Shown piece after piece: positions 33,775-44,784 of a stretch of DNA of 64,000 nucleotides (the first letter of the stretch is position 1; every line of letters begins with the position of its first letter). The DNA lies in contig CM074759.1 of assembly GCA_037355855.1 (NCBI GenBank), forward strand, positions 930,001 to 994,000. Reading direction: 5' to 3'. Both the position numbers and the translations under genes were made by a program. The notes below the pieces were generated by a model that saw only the letters and a list, made by a program, of their open reading frames with translations, was not told where the DNA came from and searched no databases. This DNA is from Pseudo-nitzschia pungens. Its lineage: Eukaryota > Bacillariophyta > Bacillariophyceae > Bacillariales > Bacillariaceae.

Positions 33775-36472
33775 ATGCGGCAAAATCAACAAGACAACAG
33801 GAATAACCACAACGCCAACAACAGCAAGAGCAACTTGTATCCCTCGCTGCTTGCCATCCAGAACCACCTGGAAATCAACAGCAATAGCAATAGCAACAGC
33901 AACGGCATTAGGGACCGGAACGACACCCGCGATAGCAACCCTTACGGTTCTGCGTCGACGATTTCGGTTCCAAACTCTCAGTTTCCGATTCTGTCGCCAA
34001 GTGGTGTTCCAACAAGCGAACACAACACTCCTCCGACCATGGATTGCACCAGCGGATCATCCTCGTCGGCGTTGTCGGGCTCGTCGTCATCAACCTCATC
34101 GTGGTCGTCGTCTTCAATGGGTCCCTCGTCTCAATCTCAAGCGCAATCTCAAGCGCAAGCCAATCGGTACTACGCTCGTGCGTTGTCGGCTCTTCCCTCC
34201 TCCTCCATCGGAGCCGACCTATCTTTGCTCGCAACACCGCCGTCCTTCTCGATCGATGGCAATCGCACCGCAAGGGTCGATAGGACGCACGAGAACGATG
34301 CGATTGGAACTGCCGGTTCGTCGTCGTTGTATCAAACCCTGCAAGAGGAAGCTGCCTTGTGCTGTCCGGTGTGTGGCTTTCAGGTCCTCAGTGCCAGCGG
34401 CAACTCAACCACAAATAATGCAAACACAGGCACAAACGCAAGCGCAAGCGCAATGCATATTGCAAACATTCCCACGCACATGCCGATTGGAACCTGTTTT
34501 TTGTGCCTCCAAGCAGCGGCCGAAGCCCAAGCCCAAACCGAAACGATAATAGACCCAACGAGTCACATCCACGCCGTCCACTACAAGGAAGACAGTGTGA
34601 TTGCCACTAACGACCAAAGCGGTTACGACATGATCGACTACCACCAACACCAACACTGGATGGCGAGAGAGAAACAGGAGGAAGAGGACCGACAATTGGC
34701 CGCATCCCTGACGGCCATGATTCTCGAGGAAGAGCGCGTGAGGCGCGAAGTGTTTCAACAACAGGACCTCTCTGACCAGTATCCAGGCGATAACCAAGCT
34801 GCTCGTGATGGTGGATTCGCTACGGACGACAACCACCGCGCGATAAACCACTATCGCTCGCCCGATTTCCATGGCTCTCCACTGCAGGGCGCAACAAACA
34901 CCGAGATCGCTGTTGGTGGTGGGGAGAATGGTGGATCGAGAACGCGGTACTCGGAGGAAGTAGACTTGATTCCTCGAGAGTGGCTGATCGAAGACCAAGA
35001 GGCACGAAACCACAACCACAACTCCTCAGTTCTGGAGGAGAATGCTATCTGCTCTGATGTCATGACAGTCCCCGCCGCAACCCATGTCGTCTCTATCCAC
35101 CACCAAGGCAATCCCAGCCATGCCACCCCATCTCCCAACGACCACGACACGTCCAATCACGGGGCTACGTATATTGGAGACTACAACCTCTTGGGTCAAC
35201 CCCACGGGTCGCACGGGGAAGTCATCTGGGACAACGGAAATCGATACGTTGGAGCCTTCCAAAACGGAATGCGATCGGGTCAGGGGACGTTTTTCTTTCG
35301 TGATGGTACGTAACGTGGTGTGGAACGTGAAAGATGAAACGTGGAGTGCGGTGCGGTTGAGAGGGCTGCGTGCCCATTCCTTACTCTACTGCCATTGCTA
35401 AAAAACTGTCCGATCTGCATCCGCTTCCAATTTGTTCTCTATGACCCAACAAACAACAGGCTCGGAATACACCGGAGGTTGGAAAGACAATCAGATGCAC
35501 GGTCACGGTCAGCGCAAGTTTGCGAACGGCGACACCTACATCGGACAACACCGCGCGGGCCAGCGGAACGGGGGGCCTCAGTGGAAGTTTCGGTTCGCCA
35601 ACGGTGATCTATACGTCGGTGGCTGGGAAAGCGACCGATTCCATGGCGACGGGAGGTACTTTTTTGCACACGACGGAAGCGTCCTGGAGGGAAGCTTTAT
35701 CCGCGGTGCCAAACAAGGCAAGTTCAAGCTGCAGAGACAGGTGCCGACCGAGAAACTCGACATTTTGCGCTTCGAAGACGACGAGCTCGTCGGCCTGGGC
35801 GTCCGCTGGAACGCAAAACGGACCAAGACTTGGCTCCTACAGATTCTTCCCGCCGACCCGGGGCCGGCGGGGAACGGAAGCAGGAGCAATACCAGCAGCA
35901 ACGAACCACGAGCGACAGCGGCCACCGCGGGATCCCCGAATGGAAACAGAAGCTCCAAGACAGCCTCTCCAGCGACAAAAGTTAAGAAGAAGAAATTTCA
36001 CCGTCGCGTCATAGGTTGTCTCAGCAAGCCACTACGGCGCCGAACCAAGTCCTCCGTTGAGATCGATGTTTCTGTGACAACGCCAACAGCAGCACCATTG
36101 GTAGGCATCACAAATATTTCTGTGTCGAATCCCGATGGAAGCAACGGCAGCAGCACGGAAACAACAACATCACAACCAGTGTCTTCGTCGATCTCGTCCG
36201 CGCCCATACCGCCATCGTCATCACCATTGGCACCCTCGTTTTTTTTGCTTCCGACAGACAACCACGTCCCGGTGGTTCCTCAAAGAGTCTTGACGAATAT
36301 CAAAAAGTCTGCACGAATTCCGATTTCTCAGGCCGTTTCCATTGGGTACGATTGCGAAATGGGAACCGCCACGGTCACGGGCAAAAGAACGACAGCATCA
36401 ACGGTCGTAGCCACGGTATCTTCCCAGGTCACACCCAGTGGACAAGAGAACGTTCAGAGAGTTGTTTCGTAG
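33775..36472 (+). CDS. MORN-repeat protein, two exons
   Basis: A predicted 847-aa protein, from exon 33775-35305 joined to 35460-36472 (GT-AG, phase kept). The splice falls inside the MORN repeats and restores them: HGEVIWDNGNRYVGAFQNG, then GQGTFFFRDG joined to SEYTGGWKDNQMHGHGQRKF, ANGDTYIGQHRAGQRNG, FANGDLYVGGWESDRFHGDG and DGSVLEGSF. MORN repeats often bind membranes or act as scaffolds. Upstream, a pair of CPVC (about residue 197) and CFLC (about 241) could bind zinc. A helix KQEEEDRQLAASLTAMILEEE resembles a ubiquitin-interacting motif. The first 150 residues are Ser/Asn/Gln-rich and disordered, and the C-terminal 200 residues are Ser/Thr/Pro-rich with a basic KKKKFHRRV patch. The donor GTACGTAACG is identical to that of the aldehyde dehydrogenase gene. 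Confidence 0.88.
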
Positions 36473-37324
36473 TTGTATCTTCGACGGCTTGGTAGTTGGA
36501 CAAGTTAACGATCCAGATGAAGAGACATTCCAGTATTACAAGAGCATTGGTGGCATTTGAATATCACAGAGACAGAGAGGGAGGAGAGAGAATCATTTGA
36601 TTTTTATTTTTTTATTGTTTTTGTTCCCGTACGGTACGGAAGTGGGAATGGCAAAAAATGACAACTCACGGCATTACCGTACAAGTACCGTACCGTACCG
36701 TACCGTATGCGTTGATGCAAGTATGCGTTCATTGCGAACACCTGTCATCACTAACTCCGTGTTTTAGGTATTAGTAGTAAGAGTTGTGGAGGTTCCGCAT
36801 GTCATCTAAGAACGACCTATTCGTTTGTTTTGAGACGTATGCAATGTCTTATGTTCATACCTACTATGACTACTACTAGTACCTTGTACTCGTGCTGTCT
36901 TGTGGATCGTGGATTGTGATCTCAAGAATGAATCAAAATTTTCTTTGGATCCACTCGACTTTTAGGAGTTTGCGCGCACCCCATCTCACTCTGTTCTCGA
37001 GAAAGTCATACAACAGAAAATTTAGCAACTGTAGATGACTTTCCCTCCGGTCAACGGTTCGATTTTATGATAAAGTCACCTGAGAATTGCGAAGCGAAAT
37101 ATTGTTTCCTTTTTCGGTTCGAGAGCATCATTATTGGAATTCACACTGGGACTAAGTTTCATCGTTGAAGCAATTACATTGTAAGGTTGTGATAGGAGAA
37201 GCTGCTCCATACATTATCGAATAGCAGACGATAATTAGTAAAAGGTCACAAAGAAGCTGTATTAACAGGTTACTAATTTCAAACATAAAGTCCTAGGATT
37301 GGAACTACTCGTCGCCAACAATCG
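36473..37324. other. Intergenic DNA, no gene seen
   Basis: About 850 bases with a TACCG pentanucleotide run (36686-36709) and no open frame of note. It must hold the 3' end of the MORN gene and the promoter of the SET-fusion gene. Confidence 0.7.
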
Positions 37325-40300
37325 ATGGCCTTTGTGACAATGAAGACTTCTTTCGGTTCCTTCCTGCAGCCGATCCTGCTGTTCGTTCTGTGGTCTGCTT
37401 CTCCATCGACAGCTGTCACGGACCACGAAGGCCTCGTTGAATGGCTACTTGCGACACCAAACGGTTTCTTCTCGGACAAGATCAAATGGGCTCCATTGGA
37501 TCCTAGCAATCCAACGGGTTCCCACGCCATGTTCGCCGCGGAAGACATCTCAAAAAACGAAACTCTCATTGTCGTTCCTCAATCTATTTTAGTCACAAAG
37601 GGAACGGGATACAATTGTGACGCAGTCAAGATGCTCATCGACGAGAAGCAAAAGGGCACCGAATCCCATTACTTTCCCTACATCGATTATCTCTTCGGTG
37701 ACGACTCAAAGAAAGGGAATCTACCAGTTGCATGGAGTGAGCTAGCACAAGAATTACTGGACACGATTGTCGGAGACGGTCTACATCCACAGCGATTCTT
37801 ACACCACCATGTAGAGGATTATTGCCCATTAATTGTGGCTGACCAAGAGAATCCTACTCAATTAGAAACCGACGCTTATCTCTTCATGATTGCACGTTCA
37901 TGGGATGACGTCTTGATTCCGGGTACGTAATACATCGTTGCAATGCTTTTTCGCACAGTTGTCTCGGCATAATTGTCTCGTCTTTTGCTATATTCAATAC
38001 TGATGGGTTTTGATTCTTCTTTTTTCCAGTTTATGACATGGTGAATCACCGCAATGGAAAATGGAGAAACGTAGACGCGACCTCGGCCCATGTGGGAAAA
38101 GACATCACTGCATTTGCTCTTCGTGACATTTCGAAGGGTGAACAGCTCTATATGTCTTACAGCGATTGTGATGATTTTGATTGCGACGGATTGAAGTACA
38201 AGTACGTCACTCCGCTTATCTTGGTAGATTATGGATTCGTTGAGCAATACCCGAGGAGGTTTATGTTGGCAGACGACATGAATTTAGTAGCAGAGGTAGA
38301 CGTTGATGAAGCAACCGGTGACAAATTCATTAACTGGCCTCTTGGAAAGCGTCCAAGCTTGGAGCAACTGAACTACATGTTTGCTCAATCGAAACGGTTG
38401 CATGCTATTGACTTCGAAATTTCTGAAAACCTCGAGAGATTGGACTCGGATCACGAACGTAGTGTTATTAGGGAATTTTTGGATGCATACAAGGAAGTGC
38501 ACGAACTTGCGATTGCCTACAGAGATGGTGACGATAGCAAAGGTAGTGCTCAAAGTAAAGAGTACGACCCTTTGACGGAAGCAAAAGGTGTTGGTGTAGA
38601 AGGGGAAAACATTGAAGTTTGCTGGGATAATCCTTCCGACCGCGACTGGGACACGTCGGATCTTTCGAGATCGCAGTACCAGGAAATTGAGTTCACATAC
38701 AACAAGGAAGTAGATAACACCTGCTTGCATTTGAGTGGATGGCTCCAAACATGCACTAACTTTCGTCCACATTACCATGAAGCCTTTGTTCATGTACCCG
38801 CACAGTACGTCAAGGATGTGAAGAGAGTAGCATTTTTGGGAGGTGGCGATAACATGATCTTGCACGAAATATTAAAATACCCCAATTTGGAGCTTGTGGT
38901 TGGAATGGAACTTGATCAACAAGTAATCCGGTCGGCCTTCAAGAACCTCGGTACTCTCCCATACTTTGACGATCATCGCGTTCACTGGTGGTTTGGAGAT
39001 GCAACAAAATCGTTATTTGCCTTGCCAGAATCATACTTCGGTACCTTTGATTTGGTCTTAGTAGATTTACAAACCTTTGTTGCTGATGCTCTCAAAGTCA
39101 CTGACAAATTGACCATTATGGATACGGCAATCTTGTTGATGAAACCCGAGGGTGGTGTGATTGCGAAGAATGAAGATTTTAATGTCCGCACCAATGTGGG
39201 TTTCGCCAAATACACCGTTGATTTGGAGTATCACAATGTGCCTCAAATTTGCCAACAAAGCATTACAATGGGTAGCAATTCTGTTGATTTTTTCACGGCA
39301 AGAATAACGGATCATGATGTCGAGGCGCTTACTTTCAAATCGATCACAAGTGAAGATGCTGATCCACATGACGCCTGGTATAGCTATCGCCAAACTACCC
39401 GTGACACATGTGCAGCACCTTATGAGAAGAACGAGAATTCTACAAAATCAAATAACCAACTTGGAATCTTGGTTGTTTTAGAGGCAGAAAATCTAAGCCA
39501 TTCCCTTGAATCCGTCGACGATGTACAATCATCGATCAGCGCTGCTGTCAAAGATCTAGGCCTTACTCAGGTTTCAATTTCAAGCAGTGGAGATAAAACC
39601 ATATTTCACGTGATTATGCAACAAGGATATGTCACAGCCCGTGTGTTTGCCAAAAGGAAGTACATCGCGTTTGACGTACTGCTATGGGATAGTTTGGATC
39701 TCGTCGATACTATCAGCGAGGCATTGATCGACGCAGTTGGTGGTGATATCAAAAATTCTGCATCATCCTTCCGATTTGTGTCCGGCGGGATGTCGGGATT
39801 AGACTCGCTCCAAGAAGATGTCATAACGAAGGTTGCTGGCGAGACAGAAGCATTGCTGTGTCAGGATGACAGTTTTGCTGTCGCCGCTACCAGTGATGAC
39901 AGTTCCTATGACAGCAACATGAGCGATATCCTTAGTGATCTAGTTTCAGGTTTCGTTCGTGGAACGGAAGATGACGACGCCGGGATTCCGGTCATTGCTG
40001 TTATGTGCAATGAACAAGTCAGCAAGTGCTCAAGCTTGGAAACACTAAATGAACTCAAGTCACCAGTGGTTACAGTGGTTCCTATCTACGCTTGCGATTC
40101 TTTTGAAGATATGCAAGCCTGCGAAAAGGAAACAGAAGAATCGTTGAAAGCTGGAGTCAAAAAATCCGAGAAAAAACTAGATGCTCTAGTCTTGGATTTT
40201 GAGCTTCCATTTCCCATGGGTCAGGTTCTTGAAAGCATTTTTAGCAACAAGGTTACTCACAACAAGATCATGAAAAGAACTCACACTGTTTTGACTCCAC

Positions 40301-41442
40301 TCGTAGATGGAGAAAGCTGGAGACATGTCTTGATCGATCGTTTCAGAACCGATATTGTTCTTTTTGATGGAGCATATCGTGCTGATGTCCGATTTTCTGA
40401 GGTAGAATCTGGAAAGAAAGGATCTTACTACAGGTGGAGTATTTTTTCTGCGCACGATAAACATTATTTCTTTACCTTATCTTCTGCACTTGGCTTCGTA
40501 ACTGGTGATACGGGGTTGCAATTTGAGGTAGAGGAAATCGCCAATGGAATTGTGAACTACAAGGCAGAGTTGGAATGGGACGAATTCACGGATAGCGACT
40601 ACGACAAGACTCGCTCAAAGGCACAGTGGAATAGTCAAACTCCCATGGGCCATCAAACAATCTTTCAAATGAATTTGCAGCCTCCTAAAATTCAATTGAA
40701 TGAGGGCGAAAAAGTCTTGGCAGAGCACGAACCTGGACCGTGGGATGTAGTATATGGTGCCGCTGAGGTGATTGAATACTTGGGCGATGAGATGTATGAA
40801 GTTCATTACGACGGAGAGACAGAGACAGAGACAATCAGTCGCGACCAAATTCGTAAATTCTCAGACGCTGACATGGATATGTCAAAATCTTTTGAAGTCG
40901 GAGATTTGATCTTCTACCAAAACAAGCGTTCACTATATCAAAATGGCGTGATCTCACGAGTTGACGAGGATGGAACCTATTCGATCTACCTACTTAACAC
41001 AGGTGGTCAAAAGTTGTATGGTGTCCAAAGAAATCGGCTGATGTACCAGTTTGAAACAGCAGATTTTTATGAAGAGATACCTGACTTGTCGATCCCCACG
41101 CTAAGCGAAGCATTCGAAAAGGCGCTTGATGCTGAAGTTGTGGCCCCTGAGGACAAAATATCATTTGAATCTTTCTCAATCGGATCGGGAGCGGTGATAT
41201 CATCATTTTGGAATGATGGGCAAGCTTTGTTGAAGTGGGATGGCATGAAGCGTGTAGATGTCAATCTTTTCACATACAAAGAGGACATGGATATGAGACT
41301 CGCCTTCCAAGATGCGTTCTGCGACGAAATTGAATACATGCAAAGCGTTGCTCGTGATGAACATCCCAGAGGCTATGGTAGCGTTGTGAACTTCGCAAGC
41401 GAGATTTCAAAACCTTCACATTGGGTCAGTGCACACCAATAG
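37325..41442 (+). CDS. SET / spermidine-synthase-like / AdoMetDC-like / Tudor-like fusion
   Basis: A very large 1336-aa protein from exons 37325-37922 and 38030-41442 (donor GTACGTAA, acceptor TTTTTTCCAG, phase kept). Residues 1-30 are a probable signal peptide. A SET-type domain follows: the splice restores VYDMVNHRNG (D-x-x-NH, about residue 201) and then GEQLYMSYS (about 237). Residues about 430-640 resemble the spermidine-synthase fold: YHEAFVHVP, VAFLGGGDNMILHEIL (about 463) and VVGMELDQQVI, with DLVLVDLQTF later. Residues about 675-780 resemble bacterial-type AdoMet decarboxylase (VVLEAENLSHSL, GYVTARVFAKRKYIAFDVLLWD), but the ESH processing site is not seen, so this part is probably not catalytic. 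Residues about 1090-1210 have two Tudor/Agenet-like segments (EVIEYLGDEMYEVHYDG and GDLIFYQNK). A modified or lumenal methyltransferase role is only an inference. Confidence 0.8.
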
Positions 41443-41615
41443 CGAAAGTTTGTTTGAAATTGTAGAAGGTGATTATAACTCGAGGTACGTGTGTACCTAT
41501 TATGGGTGTCAACAAAAACTGGCAAATCGACAGCTGCACCAGTAGTCCAATAACATTATTTGATGATGTTGTATGGGGGAAAGCCTTAAACCTGATCATT
41601 CATTTGCCATAAAAT

Positions 41616-42570
41616 TTAAACGTCAATCGGTCTCCCATTGGGAAAGCACTTGTCCGTGAATTGCCACGTATTTTTATCGACTTTTTTCACTATTTTCATG
41701 TCTTTTTCCATACAAGTCAAATTGTAACCTAAACCCTTCGATTTGAGGTTTGCGTACCCTGTTGCATTCGTGAATTCTTCCAACGTGTGGGGTTTTCCGT
41801 CACTCAAAATGTCAAAAATTAGTTTGGTTTTTTCGTTTGTGCCCTCCTTGCACTTTTTTCGAAGTAATTTGTAGAAACTCTCTTGCTTCTCCTCGTTTGT
41901 TTTCGGCGTCTGGAAGGAAAATGTTTCTTTTGGTGGTGCAGCACGGAAACCGAGATCAGTCAATTTACCACCTGATATCATGCCCCCATCTCTGAGCTCC
42001 TTATAAGCGTAAAAGAAGCCGTGACTTCCCGTCCTTTCATACCCGCAAACTTCGGCAATCTCCTGCTTGGAAATGGGCTCAGGACCCAATGTTTCATGGA
42101 CATGTACCATGTATGCCAATATCTGGTCATTAGTAATAGAGCAGAACACGGTGTAAGTTAGTTTCTAGTAATAACAAACAGCGGAAAATCAATATTTCAA
42201 TCGCTAGGATGAGTGGTAGTAGTAGTAGTAGTACTAGTACTACTAAAACGAACAGATACAACGCACGACTTCTTACTCTTTTCATGTTCTCTTCTTTCTT
42301 TCGTCCTCCTTTACCCTTGGAACCCTTTTTGCATACTTTCGACGCTGATACTAATCCTTCGTTCTTCACAGCATGTACTATTTCCTGCTTCACAGCAGCA
42401 TGCACTACTATTTCCTGCTTCACAGCATCATGCATTTCCTGTTTGACACCGTACATTTCCGACTTAGTTCTCGCCCTGTTCTCAGTACCATGATCGTCGG
42501 CTGCCACAGACGCTGAAGGGGGAGGATCATCTTCGCGAATTCCTTCCTTCTTGGTGTATTTGACCACCAT
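41616..42570 (-). CDS. Unrecognised Lys-rich protein, probably nuclear, two exons
   Basis: Exon 1 (42570 to 42277) is joined to exon 2 (42122 to 41616) through a 154-base intron with donor GTAAGA, a branch-like TTACTAAT and acceptor GACCAG; phase is kept, giving 266 aa. The N-terminal half is charged and repetitive: four VKQE/VKNE segments (GVKQEMHDAVKQEIVV ...) and a basic cluster (KKGSKGKGGRKKEE), suitable as a nuclear localisation signal. The C-terminal half looks globular, with two similar helix-rich segments (ISKQEIAEVCGYERTGSHGF and HTLEEFTNATGYANLKSKGL) that resemble repeated winged-helix-like units. No family is recognised; a DNA- or chromatin-related role is a guess. The intron carries a GTA microsatellite (42215-42245), so its length may vary between strains. 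Confidence 0.75.
42215..42245. repeat. GTA/CTA microsatellite inside an intron
   Basis: A run of GTAGTAGTAG followed by TACTAGTACTACTA lies within the intron of the gene at 41616-42570. Confidence 0.9.
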
Positions 42571-43723
42571 TTTGTACTACTACAAGAACAAAAAATATGA
42601 TCCCAGACGCGTGCAGAAGAACGTGAACAGACAAATAAGGTTGTAACAATTGCTGCTGAACGACAACAAACAAGAATCTACCCACCGTTAGCACATGCGT
42701 CTGCTGTGGAATGATTTACATTTTTCAAAACACCACCACACCACGACCTCTACGAGAAAAAATTTGAACTACTAGTACTACTAGTACTACTCTCGTACTG
42801 CTAGTAGTAGTACTACTAGTAGTAGTACTACTAGTACTACTAGTACTAGTAGAATATTCTTGCTACTATCCCGTGACACGACCAAGCCTCCTTCTTCTTG
42901 ATCTTGTAGAAATTTATTCCCATATTCCACAGTAGTATTGACGGGTACAACTATCCTCTATCCTTGATAGGTATCCCGTCACAGAAGCCTTGGTCTTTTG
43001 GATATTTATTCCCATCTACTGCTGTTACTACTAATTTTTCAGTTCATCTCACCATATTGGTGTAACACCGGTACTAGTAGCAGTAAGTTAGGCGATACTA
43101 ATAGCACTAAGCCCTGTAGTATTAGTACTGCAAGAACTGGTCGCCCATGCTACTAATTTACTACCTACTGCACCAGCTTACCCGTACCATACTCGTAGTA
43201 GAAGTAATTACGAAGTACGAAGTAGTAGTAATTACGAAGTAGATACAGAAGACAATGAGTCCACATCGTCCATACATAAGGTACCGTACGAACAATGTGG
43301 CACGTAGATAATATTATGATTACGATGCATGACATGTGACACGTCGACTAAAAAATGAAGGATTAGAATCGTTTTCGAATCTTCATGAATTTTTTCCTCC
43401 GTATCATGTAACCTTAAGATCTTACTGTACTTCTATTCTACTTCGTACGTACAAGTCGTGCTTGTACTAATACGAACACCTTATGGTTCGGCTACGGCGT
43501 TCAATAGGTACCGGTAAGGTTACCGGTAAGTTAACTTACAACTTGCACGGCACGAGTAATTTTGTTTCGTACGTAACATTCGCGTTTAGCCTCATTTACC
43601 GATCTTTGGTTTCCAAGATACAAAGGTGTACAAACATCGTATGTTGTTACAATAACCTTACTTTGCATGAAAGCAGTCTTAGAAACAGATCTTGACTCGA
43701 GCTAGACAACAAAACCCACCCCA
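42571..43723. other. Intergenic DNA with large CTA/GTA microsatellite
   Basis: Divergent promoter region between a minus-strand and a plus-strand gene. It contains a long CTAGTA/GTAGTA tract (42768-42852), AGTAATTACGAAGT repeats near 43200-43245 and dispersed CCGTACGG-type motifs. No coding signal. Confidence 0.75.
42768..42852. repeat. Long CTAGTA/GTAGTA microsatellite
   Basis: About 85 bases made almost only of CTA and GTA triplets in alternating blocks, so that the halves are complementary and the tract can form hairpins. Confidence 0.9.
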
Positions 43724-44595
43724 ATGCTACTCCCGGTTTCGAAATTGACTCCAGGCTTGGTCGCTGTCGTTGCAACAGCCATTACATCGAAATGCACGGG
43801 CAACGCGTGTTTGCATGCCGCATCGAAAACGTTGGCGAGCGCTTCTCCTCCCGCTCCGACGGTAGAAGCTGCAGCCGGAACTGTTTTGTCTTTTTCTCGG
43901 GATGCATTGCTGAACATTCGCGGAGGTGCTGCCACCAGTGCGATGATCGATTTTTCTCGTGAAAGTTTGGCTTTGCAAGGCATGGCCACATACGGAACGA
44001 TCACGGCCCTGATATTGAATGCTTCGCTGCGACTGTAAGTGAACCACACACCACGCTCAAGTGTCGCTATTATGATGATGATTATGATTATTTCACCTAT
44101 TTCTTGGAACGACCCGCATCTCACGAATGCCTCTCTTTTGGGGTTTCTCGTAGTTTCACGTCTACCAAGTTCCACATAAAGCAGAACAGGATGGTGCGAA
44201 ACGCCTTCTACATATCGATTGTTCTTTGCATCATGTCGGGAGCCTTCACGGCCATTCTTTTTCAACTGATGACCATTTATTCGAAGAGCGCACTCGGAAT
44301 CTCCAACGACGAGGGTTACCTCGCCTTCAAGGCAGCGACAGGCACTTTTCGCCGTATTGGATTTCAATGTTTTCTCATGGAAATGATTGCGTTTGTGGTC
44401 TCGTTCGTGGTGCATTTGTACAATGCACTCTGGACCAATGCCCGAGAGTTAGAAAAAGCAAAAGGAGGGGAACCGAAAACCAAGTTGACACGCATCGGAA
44501 AAGGGATCTTTGGCGGATCGCTCCTCTTGATTTTGGCAGGTGTGTACGGCATTCACAAAGTTTTGACGCTGGCAACGCAACATGTTTATTCCTAG
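43724..44595 (+). CDS. Small multi-pass membrane protein, two exons
   Basis: Exon 43724-44034 joined to 44154-44595 (donor GTAAGT, acceptor TCGTAG, phase kept) gives 250 aa. The protein starts with a hydrophobic stretch (LTPGLVAVVATAITSK), then an Ala/Ser-rich part containing LLNIRGGA, and three clearer membrane helices in the second half: AFYISIVLCIMSGAFTAILF, CFLMEMIAFVVSFVVHLY and GIFGGSLLLILAGVYGIHKV. A weaker helix spans the splice (YGTITALILNASLRLF). The loop YSKSALGISNDEGYLAF is polar. No family is recognised. The N terminus could be a signal peptide rather than a membrane helix. Role unknown. Confidence 0.78.
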
Positions 44596-44784
44596 AACCC
44601 GTGCGATTCAGATCTGCCACTGTCAGGATGAAGGATATCGGACATTGCAAGTGATCGGGATTACTAGAATTAGCAGTAAAGCGGTGTCTCTAGGATTCGG
44701 CAACGGAATTGTCTTACGATAATGCTCAATTGATAGCCGACACATTCATTGCGATGTTACGGTACCGGCTCCATATCCTGTGAC

